DNA from: Argyresthia goedartella
Taxonomy: Eukaryota; Arthropoda; Insecta; Lepidoptera; Argyresthiidae
DNA: 64,000 nucleotides
Direction of reading: 5' to 3'
Assembly (NCBI GenBank): GCA_949825045.1
Contig: OX463818.1
Span: forward strand, 36,162,906-36,226,905
Shown in pieces: positions 22,340-34,752 of this stretch (position 1 is its first letter; each line of letters opens with the position of its first letter). Under the pieces are notes generated by a model that saw only the letters and a program-made list of their open reading frames with translations, was not told where the DNA came from and did no database searches. The position numbers were made by a program, and so were the translations under genes.

Positions 22340-25006
22340 TTATAATATATTCCGGGTTAGGGAGGACTTATATTTGATGATTTCGTCATGGTATCTTCTT
22401 CCGTCTGCGTACCAAAAAGGTTACTGATATAAATCAAACCTCACGCACCTAACGCTTCATTACTGTTATACTCTAAAGTGAAAGTGTATTTTACCCAGAC
22501 AGTTAACACTTAAGAAATAAACTAAGCTAAAAATAAAATTGAACAAAATCCCTTCCGTGCCGGCTTAGCTTCGTTTTGGTCCGTCAATCTCGTTGCAACT
22601 ACAAAAGACGCTCATTCATCAATCACCCTTAACACAAGCGAATACGGTTTCAAATTATGTATGTATCTTTACACTCTACAATAGTTTTGCAACTAACTGC
22701 ATTGCTTATCACCGCCGTATATCAAAGGAGTAAGGTGCTGAGTTGCAACCAAGAAAACAAAAGGGCAGCCGTGTAGAGTAGGGCTTGCGCCGGAAATCCT
22801 CCCCCCCCTTCCCCCCCCCCCCGCTCTGCAATGAACCGTGACGGACCCTCCATTGATAAATGGAGTCAATGCATTATGAATGAAGTGATGATGTGAGCTC
22901 ATTTCGTATACCGTTATATTCAGGGAAAGTTTATGAAAAGAAAAAATGGGTATCAAAATGCGAGGCGTCGAATATAGGTATTCCATATCAACAAAATATG
23001 TAAATTAGAACTTAGAACTTCCCGTAATAGAAGAAACCATTTCTACAATCAGAGGAGATTTAAAGCCATCAATAAATAAATACATCTCGAACTCACCGTT
23101 CACTACCATTCAACCATACAATTTACACCACTTCTCATGAATCTAGCCTATCCCAGAATTAGCCAAATCCAGTCATTTCCCAACCCCACAGCCCGAGTTC
23201 CGAGTAATGTCAACCAAGTAAGATTCTCCGGATGATGTCGTCTAATGTAACTCATCGTGAGTTATTGCAGGATGCGCCAGGAAGTTGACATTTACTGTTG
23301 ACAGATTTGCGAGTTGCCAGTGATCGTGGTTTTATTAGCTGACTTTACTTATAGGGTAGAGAGAGAAGAGATATGTCTAATAGTACTGTAGGCCTCTTCT
23401 TTACCTCACCATCATGGTTAGGAACCTATAGATCTGGGGCATTGCCGCAACTTCTTATGCCGATTCGTTTATGAACCGAAAATGATCCGCAAATTTACCA
23501 TGAACGTCTTAAAACATGTCTCGGTGTGGCGTATCGGAATAGAAATGGCCGCCATGGTGACGTTGTTGTTTTGAACCTAATCTAAACCACTAAAGGTTGT
23601 GGTAACGGCCCAGTTTACCATTGCAAACACAGCTGTGATTACATTGCTTCACAAAGTTTGGGAAAGTGCGATGGTAATTGTAAACTTCTTCATCAGCCAC
23701 TTACCACTTACTGTTAGGTTCACCTGACAGAAGCAGTTCATCAAATCACAAAAAATCTTATTCCAAACAGCCTTTTACTACAAAGAACCGTAAGTACTTA
23801 CCGTGTCGCTAAGTACCACCTACACGAACTGCAGTCTAGTAGACAGTGATTGACAGGACATCACACTTTCCAGTAATAGTCAGTCTCTTGTACTACTTGT
23901 ATATAAAATCTTGAGGAAAGTCCTCAATTGTGTTTGCCACTCAGTGGAATGTTGTGGAAAAGCATTAAACTGTTTGGAAGACACATCAGGAAGACATTGA
24001 GGCGATAGGAACTGAAAGGTGCTATGCTCAGGATGCTAAACATGATGTAGAAATCTATCTTACACCCTGTATACAATATATTATCACGCCTCGTCTAAAA
24101 GAAGTATTGTATGAACTGTCTAAGTGTGGAGAAAGTCTGACTTAGAATGCAATTTCACCAAAATACCTTCAATGAGGTAGGTACACGAATTAATGTTTTT
24201 ACAGTCGAGCAAAGTGCAAAGGTGTGTGATAGAGTTCCAAACTAAAAGTCCGTGTTCGACCACACGGTACTATTCGCATCTGCTCAAGTTCTCGAGATTG
24301 GCATTGACACTGAAATGAAAAGACACGGTCGATAATATCGAGATAGGGATCGGATGAATGACCTTTACGTCTCGAAGGTTGTGCTCTAGCAAGGCACATG
24401 TTCGCGCAAACGATAGATACTATGTAATCGGACCTCTAGGGGGAGGCGTTTTTGTCGATTTTATGTTTTTCCATACGAGTAGGCAGTGGCACAAATGTTG
24501 AAGCCACTTGAGGCTAATCTTTCTAGGTAATTTATATATCTGCGTATATGTATGATTCATCAATCAATTAGGTATGCAGCAGATGTTAGATTAATATCAT
24601 AAGACGATCATTTAGGTTTTTTGTGGAAGTTTTTTGGTCAAAATTTGGTGTTAGATTTAAGTTCGATTAATTATATCAATGCCTACCGCTATATCTAAAA
24701 CGGATTCAGTTAAACACGTTACTTACGATGGCAACAGCAATAGATGTTAATCTTTAGGTATTTGTTTTTTTCCAATGAGCAACTGATTCGGTTTTCGCGA
24801 GGAAGCCTTCAGATCTACATATCTGCGGCGATGTGCTAGCCCCGTATCACGCAACATTAAATAATGATGTGCTAGCTATACGAGGGCGCAATTTCGGTTT
24901 GCTTGCATGTGGTTGCAGACGAAAAAACATACCAATATTTGTTCGACTTTACTTCACAAATATTTACATTTAATTACTAATGTTTAATTATCTTATTGGT
25001 GTACAG
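22340..25006. other. Long stretch without recognised genes
   Basis: Bases 22800-22822 are a C-rich run (two poly-C blocks). The rest contains short motif-free frames only. I saw no repeat family with a partner in the window. Confidence 0.4.
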
Positions 25007-25018
25007 TGATATGACTAC

Positions 25019-26380
25019 TATGAAAAGGGTATAGTACCAGAAGACTTTGCGACCAGCAGGACAATCACGATGCCAAAGAAAGGAAATGCCACAGAATGTG
25101 GAAACTATAGAACCATTAGTTTATTGTCACACGCATCCAAGATTTTACTTAAAATAATACAGCGCAGAATACATACAAAAATTGAAGAAAACCTAAGTGA
25201 AGACCAATTTGGCTTTAGAAAGAACAGAGGAACAAGAGAAGCTATAATTGCACTCAGAAATATAATAGATAAAAGACTAGAGCTTAACCTTAATACGTAC
25301 CTCGGCTTTATCGACCTGGAGAAAGCTTTCGATAATGTTGACTGGAATATTTTATTCGGAATAATGAAGAAAAAGGGATTTGACTGGAAGGTCAGAAGAA
25401 TAATAAAGGCGTTGTACATTGACCAAAAGACAGAGATTACGATGGAAGACGTCACGAAGACAGGCAAAATCGGCAAAGGAGTAAGACAAGGGTGCAGTTT
25501 ATCCCCACTACTATTCAACATCTACATAGAAGAGGCTATAAACGAAATTAGAGAATTCTCCATAGGAGTCAAGATAAATGGAAATAATATACCGTGGATC
25601 CGATTTGCAGATGATATTGCCCTAGTAACGGAATCTGAAGAATGGCTACAGGCGAACCTAGAAACCATGAACAGAATTTTTCAAAAATACAAACTTAAAA
25701 TTAATGTTAAGAAAACAAAAGTACTTGTGACGGCCAAAAAGGAAAGCCCTGCCATCAAGATAATATTGAACGGGAATGAACTGGAACAAGTTAAGCAATT
25801 CGCATATCTAGGAAGCATCATTGAAGAAACAGGTAGAAGTGATAAAGAAATACGCACCAGAATAGCCATTGCAAGAAGAGCTTTCACAACAAATAGAAAT
25901 ATTTACAGCAACAAAATCAACATACGAGTAAGGAAGCAACTTATCAAAACACTTGTATGGAGTATTGCATTGTATGGCTGCGAGAGCTGGAACATGACAA
26001 CTAAAGACATAGAGCGTTTGGAAGCCTTTGAAATGTGGTGCTGGCGTAGGATGCAAAAAATTAGCTGGACAGAGAAAATAACAAATGAAGAGGTTTTAAG
26101 AATGGCTAAAGAGACCCGAGCTATCATAAGAACCATAGAAAACAGAAGAGCCAAGTGCTTAGGACACATTCTAAGACATGAAGGACTCCTCCTTACAATT
26201 ATAGAGGGCAAGCTTGAGGGCAAACGCCAGCGAGGGCATCCTAGGGGAAGATATACAGACCAACTAAAGAATTGGAGCCATAGTGGATCGTACCAGGAGA
26301 TGAAGACCAAGGCCCAAGACAGAGAGTACTGGAGGTTGCTGCAACGACAGGGGACGACAAGACCCCTTAATATATGATGA
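25019..26380 (+). mobile_element. 5'-truncated RTE-type LINE with 12-bp target duplication
   Basis: The insertion is flanked by identical 12-mers tgatatgactac at 25007-25018 and 26381-26392. It begins inside the RT domain and is open from its first codon. It ends four bases after the stop, in TGA/ATG units rather than poly(A), as is typical for RTE elements. The clean duplication and uninterrupted frame imply a young insertion. Confidence 0.85.
25070..26377 (+). CDS. RTE-type LINE reverse transcriptase, N-terminally truncated
   Basis: The protein is the RT and C-terminal region of a non-LTR retrotransposon. Motifs in order are NYRTISLLSHASKILLKI (residues 12-29), QFGFRKNRGTREAI (45-58), FIDLEKAFDNVDW (79-91), GVRQGCSLSPLLFNIYIE (137-154) and the FADD catalytic box (179-182). 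A C-terminal block follows with ALYGCESW, EAFEMWCWRRMQKISW and a closing GHPRGRYTDQL...DREYWR. This C-terminal layout is that of RTE/BovB proteins. The apurinic endonuclease half is lost. The frame is open back to 25019, so ATG 25070 is just the first methionine and not the native start. There is no internal stop or frameshift. It lies in the presumed intron of the minus-strand GAS2-like gene. Confidence 0.9.
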   Translation: MPKKGNATECGNYRTISLLSHASKILLKIIQRRIHTKIEENLSEDQFGFRKNRGTREAIIALRNIIDKRLELNLNTYLGFIDLEKAFDNVDWNILFGIMKKKGFDWKVRRIIKALYIDQKTEITMEDVTKTGKIGKGVRQGCSLSPLLFNIYIEEAINEIREFSIGVKINGNNIPWIRFADDIALVTESEEWLQANLETMNRIFQKYKLKINVKKTKVLVTAKKESPAIKIILNGNELEQVKQFAYLGSIIEETGRSDKEIRTRIAIARRAFTTNRNIYSNKINIRVRKQLIKTLVWSIALYGCESWNMTTKDIERLEAFEMWCWRRMQKISWTEKITNEEVLRMAKETRAIIRTIENRRAKCLGHILRHEGLLLTIIEGKLEGKRQRGHPRGRYTDQLKNWSHSGSYQEMKTKAQDREYWRLLQRQGTTRPLNI

Positions 26381-26392
26381 TGATATGACTAC

Positions 26393-28767
26393 AGGTAATA
26401 ATAATAGCGTAATAATCAGTTCTATTACGCCAGCACCATCACCACACACACGGCACTCTGGCAACTGGAGCGAAACTGTGTTAGCGCATCTCAGAAAACT
26501 CAACTCCTAAGGCCCGGCAGATAAACGCGAGCTTAGAGCTAATCTATTATACATTTTTTACGTTTCATACATATTTTCTATGCTGATTAGCGCTAACTCT
26601 CGTTGCATCTTCCGGCCATAGATGGTATCGGCGGCAAAGAGATCGTTTTCGTAACGTTCAGCAGCAAAATCGACATGTTGCCGACGCGAATAAGTGAGAC
26701 AGCGAGCGTAGTATGTATTTAGGTAACCTTCACCTTAACAAGCAGCAATTCAACACTATTTCCAATGCAGTGAATTCCATGAAAAGACGTGATATTAGCG
26801 AAATTAACGTAAGGTAATCCAGTTTTTCCCGGGAATTTACGAGTAAAAGTGAAACCACAGTAGGTAATAAATATTATATAAAACGTGAATAATAAGAAAA
26901 AGTACAACCCGATTAATCATCATCTGACATCAAGATACTAATTAAAACATCCCATATAAATAGCAATTTATAGTACTGATACAATAAAGATAGAAGAAGC
27001 AGAAAGCGTCTCAACTTTCTTAAGAGCGTGATTAAAACGAGTAAACCTGCGATGCCTCTTTGCGATACGTCCGCCGTGAAGATATCGGGTAATGGCCTTT
27101 GTTGGCTCTATGAGCTTTTATGTCACCTTTCAGAGCGAGAATCGGGGTCGAACATACTGTTAACTGCAGTTTTAAGTTACAATTAGTTTTGCGATAGTTG
27201 TTTAATGAGGCTCACCTGTAAATTTTCTGTAGTTGTGTTGAGAATGTACATACATATAGGTAATGTAAGTAATGTGTAAAGGAAACGGTACCAAACATTA
27301 CCTACTTATCTGAGAGAACAGACTAGTTAGGTACTATATGTAGGTGTACTTGTTGTCGAGCCATGTTTTCGTTGTGATGATGGATACGGCAGCGGAGTTC
27401 AGCGGACAGCAAGGACCTCCGTCTGTACCCCTCCCCCCGCAAGTTATTGTAGTGTTTTACCGATAAAGGGGTCTGTGGCGGATCAAACGCGTGTCGCTGA
27501 GCCGTGGCCACTTCGTCTGGTTCACAGCATTTTTGAATAACTTTTTTGAAATGGTTTTTTCAAGCATGCGCTGTGAAAGCGAGTGCGATGCGCAAACGCG
27601 ATTAAATTTGGTGCGCAGCACAGTTAGCACGGAAAGCGGAACCGGTTGCATCACGTGCTGACCGCCCCGGTCATCTCCGATTCATACAACACCAAGAGAT
27701 CTAGCACGAGCCTAGAACAGTAAATACAAACAGGGTGTCTCGTGACACCGGAGTTTCAGCCTAATAACCTAAGCCTAATCTCAATCAAAGTTGCATTGGC
27801 ACGGTTTTCGAAGGTATTGGCAGTCGAAAGTTTCCTTAGCTTAACATATTTAAGTTTTGAAACTATATTATCTCTTTGTGTCTAGTTTTCTTTTCACAAC
27901 TGCAGATCAACGGCGAAGTAGACGACGGTGCAGAAGACGGCAAAAGGAGTCCACTTCTCCGAATTTGTTCTCATAAAATGCGGCACATTCTAGAAACACT
28001 TGCAAGTATACAGTGAAATATAGGTATAACGTACCTAACTTAACAAGAAGTATGAAGAAAGAAAGAAGTTCCGTAACAACGCAACCTTTTAATGGGCCTA
28101 GTTGCCAGTTGCATAAACCATCTCATGCTACTAAATAAGGAGAGATTCCTAAAACGGCGCGCGTAGATATAACTACTGCAAGGTTCGTAAACTTCACAAT
28201 TAATTCAGTATGCGTACTTAGAAAGTGACCCAAACGTTGTGGACAAAGTGGATGAAGAAAATTTGCATATCCTTTCAGGTTATGGAGTTGGAGTTAAAAC
28301 GAATCGGTGACTCTGAAGTGCCGTTATGTGTTCCAATGTATGTCTTTATTTGTTAGGTACATACTAGGTACTTCACTATCATTTCCTGTAGAATCTTTGA
28401 GGAGACTCGATTTGTTGGATTCAAGGAAAGATTCAGTTCACCAAAAATAAATAAGGCCCCTGGTAACGAAGTTAATCCGTCAGACACATTCCCAAAAACC
28501 AGAGCGCTAGGAAAAACCATGGCTGGTCTTATCTACTCATATATCATCATACTGTACATAAGTACATAGCTAGTTTTACATAAACATACAATACTAATGC
28601 CGGCAATTAGCCAAAACAGCCTAACGGCATAACTTGGAAGCAAAGAACACAATACATACGAGCGGCATATCTACTTACCGGCGACATAACTCAAAGCAAA
28701 CACTACAAATGTAATAAAATTCTTATTGTTTTACCCGTCTGCCTGGTTACCGAAAATGTTATTCATG
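26393..28767. other. Non-coding stretch, locally GC-rich near 27400-27660
   Basis: A patch at 27370-27660 has more CpG and could be regulatory or a repeat; frames there have no motifs. Elsewhere no gene or repeat family was recognised. Confidence 0.35.
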
Positions 28768-30037
28768 CCATACATAATTCATAATTCTTCATTGCACACA
28801 AATATTTAAGAAGTCACATTTAAAGAAAATGCGAGCTTATCTATAAAAAGAGATTTCTTCCGGCAAACTAAGGCATTATAGGAAATATTATCATAAAAGG
28901 GTGTGTGCACAATAAATACTATAAATAAAATGCCTATGAATAAATAAAATACCTATAAAATATAGAAACAAAATAGAAGTAAAAACAAAATAATTACCGA
29001 TATATACTACACAAACTCTACATATAATAATATAAATACAATAACTTATACGAAAGACAGAGGTAGTCATGGTTGTTTATCTATCTGAGTATAATATTTA
29101 TCTATATAAGTATGTGTATCGTTGTCTAGTACCCAAGATACAGGGAATCCTAGTTTGGGGCTAGATCAATGTGTGTAAATAGTGTCCAAGGTATTATTAT
29201 TATTATTAGTGCTTTTTAATACGTTTCTTAAAAGAGACAAGAGTGGGACTGTCTCTTATAGTGGAAGGAAGTGCGTTCTAGAGTAGGACCGCTCGCAACC
29301 TGAAAGAGTGTTTATACGCATCGTTGTTATGCCGCGGAGTAGCTAAATGTGAGACAGTGTGAGATCTCCGGTGCCGATCTCCTGAAAAGACATACACAAA
29401 ACGGTTTCGAAGGTAGTTGGGGTAATTCGCATTTTCAAGATCTTTAACAGATAATAGAAAATGTGAGAGTCTCGGCGACGACGAATCGGAAGCCATCCTA
29501 ACTCTTTGCGATATTGAGAAACATGGCCGAATTTGCGCAGCCCGAAGATAAACCGAACCCGAGATTCTGAAGTCGCTCGAGTTAACTCAGTTTCTCTTCG
29601 TTCGCACTCGGCCAGGCAACATCGGCATAGTCGAATAGCGGCATGAGAAGGGAATGTACAAGGGTAATGTTGGTCTGCCGTGGCAAGAAGTTCTGCAGAC
29701 GCCTGAGGGAATGGAAAGACGCAAAGACCCGTCTGCTGACCTCGCAGACGTGTGGAGACCAACACAGCTGGTTATCAAAGGTGACCCCAAGGTTTTTCGC
29801 CTTAGCAGTGTTCTCTATTGTAGTACAATTATAAGTTACAGGAACAAATGGTTTCTGTAATAAGGAAAGAGAGTGCTTGGTTCCAATATTCCAATATGCT
29901 TGCGATTTTATCGGGTTAACCAATAGCCCGTGGGACGAGGCCCAGTCCTTCACATAATATGTAAAACTTTCAGAAATTGCCAGCTCATTGAACTTCTCAC
30001 TATGTTCATATTCTTTTCTGGTGCGAACTGAGAGCAA
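28768..30037 (-). pseudogene. CR1/jockey-like LINE, 3' half, interrupted by a SINE
   Basis: Minus-strand frames 30037-29582 and 29765-29343 together encode a thumb and C-terminal region (NPIKSQ, then NLGVTFDNQLCWSPHV, LRRLQNFLP, LLMPLFDYADVAW, then VRFIFGLRKF, LGWLPIRRRRDSHI). A frame shift falls in the overlap. The C-terminus (ALPSTIRDSPTLVSFKKRIKK) reads on around 29220-29310. The 3' end, shared with 20935 and 40845, lies at 28768-28870, beyond a SINE A insertion (29065-29212). The catalytic YADD region is missing. It cannot be active. Confidence 0.7.
29065..29212 (+). mobile_element. SINE family A, 5'-truncated, inside the LINE
   Basis: It begins at gtcatggttgtttatctatc, lacks the tRNA-like head, and ends with the gggaatcctagtttggggct block and (ATT)n. 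It splits the LINE's C-terminal coding end from its 3' terminus, so it is younger than the LINE. Confidence 0.8.
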
Positions 30038-31800
30038 AAAGAATAGCGAACAAAGGGAGTTGCATGGAATATCACTGAATAAATCGGATATCTTTTATAT
30101 ATACATATATGTATCTTTTAAATGTATGTGTTGATGCTGATACAGCACATAAATAGATATTCTATATCTGTTCTTCTTGGCTGCCGGGCAACAAGATAAA
30201 CTGGGTTTCATTGGATCTTATAAACATAATTTGTCATTTTTGGGAATTGTGAACCTGGTACGCAACTTTACTACAAAAATAAGCACGTTCACACGTATCT
30301 ATCAAGAATTGTGCCAGCGTTCCACAGTGCAGATCACGATGTTTTTGAACCACCTTTAGACCAAAACATGCGAAACGTGAACGTCGTGTTTACATACAGA
30401 CGCTTTCTCGTTACTGCTCTCTTATGTTCAGCCTCTTGTCAGCTTCCAGTGTATTGTTTGTCTGCCGCCGTTTGTACAAGCTTTTTTTAACAACAAAAAC
30501 ATAGCGTCACGCCTTTTCCCATAAGGCTTCTTCTACTGCGTTTTTTTCATATAGATAGAGAATCTCATGTTTTAATAGTCTGATTACATTAGGTGCAGTG
30601 AAATATGTCTATGCAGTATAGATAATTCATTTAATTTAACTTGTATTAATTTCTGGGAAAATATTTTGAATCACCTTCATCGTCTTCATATCACCTCTTG
30701 TCAATTCAAACCTAGAAGTACGTAACAATGGTATAAGGAAAAAAGCCCTGCGCTTAAAAAAGATTGTCCGGTTCGAAGGACCAGAATATAAAATTCGCAT
30801 AAATGACAAAGTATCATTATAATTAGCGCTGTAAACAAACTGCTTGGCCCAAAATAGCCTTCCCAAATTGGCGCTTCAAGATGTTCCGTAGATTGGGTCT
30901 GTCATGGAGGCGTGGTGGAGATATATCTTCAATAGTGGAGGTATTAAGATCGTGCTTGGTGGCCCATGGTGGCTTAGTATCGCTTTTCGATATGTGCTGG
31001 ACGTAAGTGTAAGTTTAAGTTTTAAGAGGTTCAGGGGAGATTCAGGGCTTCTGTTTTGTTCAGGCTATGCTGTGCGGGAACAAGCTGGTCTACAGGAAGT
31101 TTTGCCTAAAACCTTAATAATCAACCTAATACTTTTCAGACTTAGCAAGACTATTACCTTCTTATTATTTTGCAATGTCACGAAAAAGTCGAAAACCACA
31201 TATGTTATTATATACTTATTTCGATTCCTGTTTTAACATTGTGAGTACCATTGAGGCGGTCTCCCGCGGTGGTCCGCAATTACATGCGCCCGCGCCGCCG
31301 AATATGGCACCGGCACTTCACCCCACTTTAGACTTGCGTGCAAAGTAGAGATGCGTGTAGCGGAGGGCGCTGCCATCGGAAACAATATAAGTTGACAAAA
31401 TAATAAACAAATGTGATTCAAATTCTTGGATTACACCAATAGAAATCAATCAATCGAGCATGATTGATATTAGGGCCGTTGGAAGACACTTTTCCAATGT
31501 AGACGCCAAAGTTAAACATGTCTCCAAGAACCATTTTTAATAGAGAGCTTTGTCGAGATTAAGAAATGTTCCCGTACAAGGTTCGAAACGGTGACTTCAT
31601 ACCTCATTAGCGCCAAGTGGTAAAGTAATTTCCGGGAACTCAATGTCCAGCATCAACAATATTATAGAGTTGAATAATTTCGTTCAGGTCAATTGTTCCT
31701 TTTGTCCAGTTGTTCCTTTTAAATAATATCGACACAAAATGGCAGTATTTCTTTGTATTGAGCGCCATTGGTCACCATGGGCGCTGCTTTCTTTGCTTAA
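30038..31800. other. Non-coding DNA with one SINE C tail fragment
   Basis: Bases 30500-30530 (agcgtcacgccttttcccat) match the reverse of the SINE C tail. No other repeat or gene was recognised. Bases 31250-31380 are locally GC-rich. Confidence 0.35.
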
Positions 31801-32019
31801 CTTGCGCGTATCCGTGCAACAAATCCGTGCTCCATGAGGGACCCGTATACTTGCGCGTATCCGTGCAACAAATCCGTGCTCCATGAGGGACCCGTATACT
31901 TTGCTTAACTTGCGCGTATCCGTGCAACAAATCCCTGCTCCATGAGGGACCCGTATACTTTGCTTAACTTGCGCGTATCCGTGCAACAAATCCGTGCTCC
32001 ATGAGGGACCCGTATACTT
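31801..32019. repeat. Four tandem copies of a 49/59-bp unit
   Basis: Units starting cttgcgcgtatccgtgcaac begin at 31801, 31850, 31909 and 31968. The first lacks a 10-base linker (tttgcttaac) present in the others. One copy has a single substitution (tccctgctcc). Minus-strand frames across the array are repeat by-products. Confidence 0.9.
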
Positions 32020-32206
32020 TCCACATTCAACAACCGCATTTTAAGTTTGCAATCAGTAATTACTGCGGTGATTTTAATCAGTACCATTCATCTTTATCGC
32101 TTGTCCGACCGCTAATGGGTGTTGAAACAAGTCGCGTTTATTTTGAGGCCTCGTTATATTATAATACCGTCGTTCGAGGTATATGGCGGTAATTACTATC
32201 TCAAGT

Positions 32207-32347
32207 GGCTATGCCAGGATCAGGAAGTTTGACAGGTACGGTATAAATCTGGTAGAGTTTATTTGGAAATAATTTTGCGACAACCACTAAGAAGAAAGTG
32301 AATTAACTGAAGACATGAACTAGAAATTCAAAATAAACATCAAATCA
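32207..32347. repeat. Segment also present at 35268-35420
   Basis: It is nearly identical to the copy 3 kb downstream, except that the copy has 12 extra bases (after 'ctaagaaa') and a few substitutions. It has no recognised coding content. Confidence 0.85.
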
Positions 32348-32814
32348 GTCGTCGATAAAGAAACTACATTCTTAAGGAAGTACAGAATACGACGCCCTAT
32401 TCTAAACTCACTTATTAGCAAGAAGCACTTGCATTTGAACTACCCACGAGTACTGAGAGCCCTTCACACAGCACTAATGATGAGCATCGAAATGGAAGGT
32501 GGTTCGTTTTAAATTAACTGGACTTCCTGGACCTTGTATGTTTCTGGGAATAGAGCATTGCTGCGGAAAAACACTCATATTAACATCTGCCACGTGTGAA
32601 AGTAAAAACCATATGGAAATTACTTACTTCAAAATTTAATCTTTAAATTCAAATGAAATTTTATATTCTGTTGAGATAAAACTTATTAAAAGATCTGATA
32701 ATAGTAAAAAAGCAGTAAGCAAATTATGGAAAACGTTAAATATAATAGTGATTGTAATTTAGATTTACCATGGAATTCATAAACGTTTTTGGTAGGGTGA
32801 GTAACATTGTAAAC

Positions 32815-33008
32815 GGAGCTTCGTGGTCACATGCTCGCTTCTCACGCAGGGGATGCGGGTCCGAAGCCGGTGCTGACCATGTACCAATGGAATAAGTTAT
32901 TTATCTGCTCCGGTAACGCATAATGGAGTATTGAATGACTAGCTAAACGTGGGCACTACTGTGCCTCTGCCGCCCCGTATGGGAAACGGCGTGACGCTAT
33001 GTTTTTTT
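32815..33008 (+). mobile_element. tRNA-derived SINE, family C
   Basis: A tRNA-like head (tcgtggtcacatgctcgctt; B-box-like gggtccgaagcc) is followed by 'accatgtaccaatgga', an AT-rich body, 'gactagctaaacgtgggcac', 'gtgcctctgccgccccgtat', 'gggaaacggcgtgacgctat' and poly(T). The head also appears at 45617-45700 (minus) and, in a different body, at 43452. Confidence 0.7.
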
Positions 33009-33019
33009 TAAGTAAATGT

Positions 33020-33437
33020 ATTTGTCGTCGTAGTCTCAATTTTTAAAGATAGTTTAAGTAGTACCCCTCGGAAATCAAGCATAGATAAAAACACGCGTAG
33101 GTTAGTAACTGACTGTAACGGGGACTCCCATATTACGAAAAGAGAGATTTCCTACAAATCCTACATTCGCCATCACGTAGCTCTGTGGGTGTCTCACGTC
33201 GCCGGCACACGGCATAGTCACGAGCGGCGCCGTGCCGGAGTCCCGCGGCCATTCTCATGATTATCATTATGATAATGATAAACATTAAAGGCAGTGGAAT
33301 GGCTCGCGCACCGACCAACTTATTATATTACCCATCGGTACATCGCACGAGTTTTCATTATTTCAATTGTATTTTGCAAATGCAAACTATGTATATGGTG
33401 TGTACGTTAAGTACGCTATGAGTACGAGTGTCTAAAA
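33020..33437. other. Non-coding DNA with a GC-rich patch
   Basis: Bases 33180-33260 are CpG-rich (cggcgccgtgccggagtccc) and lie downstream, in gene orientation, of the 43-bp exon. No motif was recognised. Confidence 0.3.
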
Positions 33438-33475
33438 CATCTGCTAATCTTATAAGGGAATGCAAAGGTACTCAC

Positions 33476-33518
33476 CGATATTCAGTTCAATATCTGCATA
33501 ATGATCTTGAAATGTCAG
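33476..33518 (-). CDS. 43-bp upstream exon of the GAS2-like gene (coding or 5' UTR)
   Basis: On the minus strand a pyrimidine-rich acceptor (tgttttgttttccttgttgcag) precedes 43 bases, followed by the donor TCG|GTGAGTACC. Only one frame is open, reading LTFQDHYADIELNI plus one base. That phase fits exactly onto the exon at 14377, giving ATC-G|AA-TGG without a stop. No ATG is in that frame, so either further 5' coding exons exist above 33518 or the exon is untranslated and translation starts at 14351. The 3' end of this exon with its donor is duplicated at 35419-35470. The intron to the next exon would be about 19.1 kb. Confidence 0.5.
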
Positions 33519-34017
33519 CTGCAACAAGGAAAACAAAACATTTAATGAAGTCTTCTAGGTAAAGTTATCGAGCGATCAGTTATCAACGATCAACTGACCG
33601 CTCCATCACTGTACAAAACTTTCATTCGGGTTTCATAAGCCCAGACAACAGGTTCAAATCGAAAACGGAACCAAGTTGTATCAACAACTTATTAATATCA
33701 ATGCTAATGTTTCATGATTACCCACGGTTGACGTCTGACCAACAATTACTGTAATGCGATAGCTTAGTTGCCCAACACTAAGTAGATGTATACATTCTTC
33801 TAATTCCTTTGTGTTGTTCGATTCGCTGGTCACGATTTTTAAATTGAATTGATCGTTTTGTGTCGACCTCGCGTAGCGTGTCGATGCAAATGTCTCGAAT
33901 TCTCGATCCCGAGTGCACTTTCGCCCAGCGCGACATTTCTCTTGAATGTCTCGCGACACTACCGGTTCATCGGTTGGATCGATACTGATCTCCTACTTGT
34001 CATACTCAATTAAATAA
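33519..34017. other. Non-coding DNA upstream of the small exon
   Basis: A 92-codon minus frame (33681-33959) shows no motif and no usable donor. Nothing else was recognised. Confidence 0.35.
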
Positions 34018-34280
34018 ATAATAATAATAATAATAATAATAATACCTTGGACACCTTTTACACACATTGATCTAGCCCCAAACTAGGATTCCCTGTATCT
34101 TGGGTACTAGACAACGATATAATATATACTTATATAGAGAAATATTATACTTAGATAGATAAACAACCATGACTAGGGTACAAACATCCATTCTCATCAA
34201 ACAAACATTTGCCCCCACCGGGACTCGAACCCGGGACCCTTGGTTTCGTAGGCAGCGTCACTACCGACTCGGCCATTCGG
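34018..34280 (-). mobile_element. tRNA-derived SINE, family A, near full length
   Basis: A long (AAT)n tail at 34018-34043, all body blocks, and intact A and B boxes on the minus strand are present. This is one of the best preserved family-A copies. Confidence 0.85.
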
Positions 34281-34752
34281 CAAGCAAACAATTTTAGTGC
34301 AAATTAGACTTGTTGTGCGGTTTCCACCAACTACACGTGAAAACTACATACACCGTAAGCGTGAACCCTTCTCCTCGATACTGGTTAACTCATTACTTAC
34401 TGCATAAGGTCTAGCCTGTAATGGTAGGTGTTTATGGATAAATAAATAAATAAATAATATGTAATGGCAACAAATTCATACCTGTTTATTTCAAACCTAT
34501 GCACGACACAAAACAATATGTTTGGTAATCATTTCATTTATGTGCGTATATTTTGACGATGACTCAATTGAGTAACTATTGTAATTGACAGACGGAATTA
34601 GAAAAATATAGAAGCATCTTATCGGAAGTGGGTTGACCTGTTCTAGATGAGATAAAACTATATTTTTTTCAAGTATTGAAATATTAATAAGAAAAACATA
34701 ACGGACATCAAACTCTGAACTATACAACTCTGTCAGTGAGTGTCTGTGAGTG
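34281..34752. other. AT-rich DNA
   Basis: A short (AAAT)n run lies at 34438-34455. Nothing else was seen. Confidence 0.35.
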
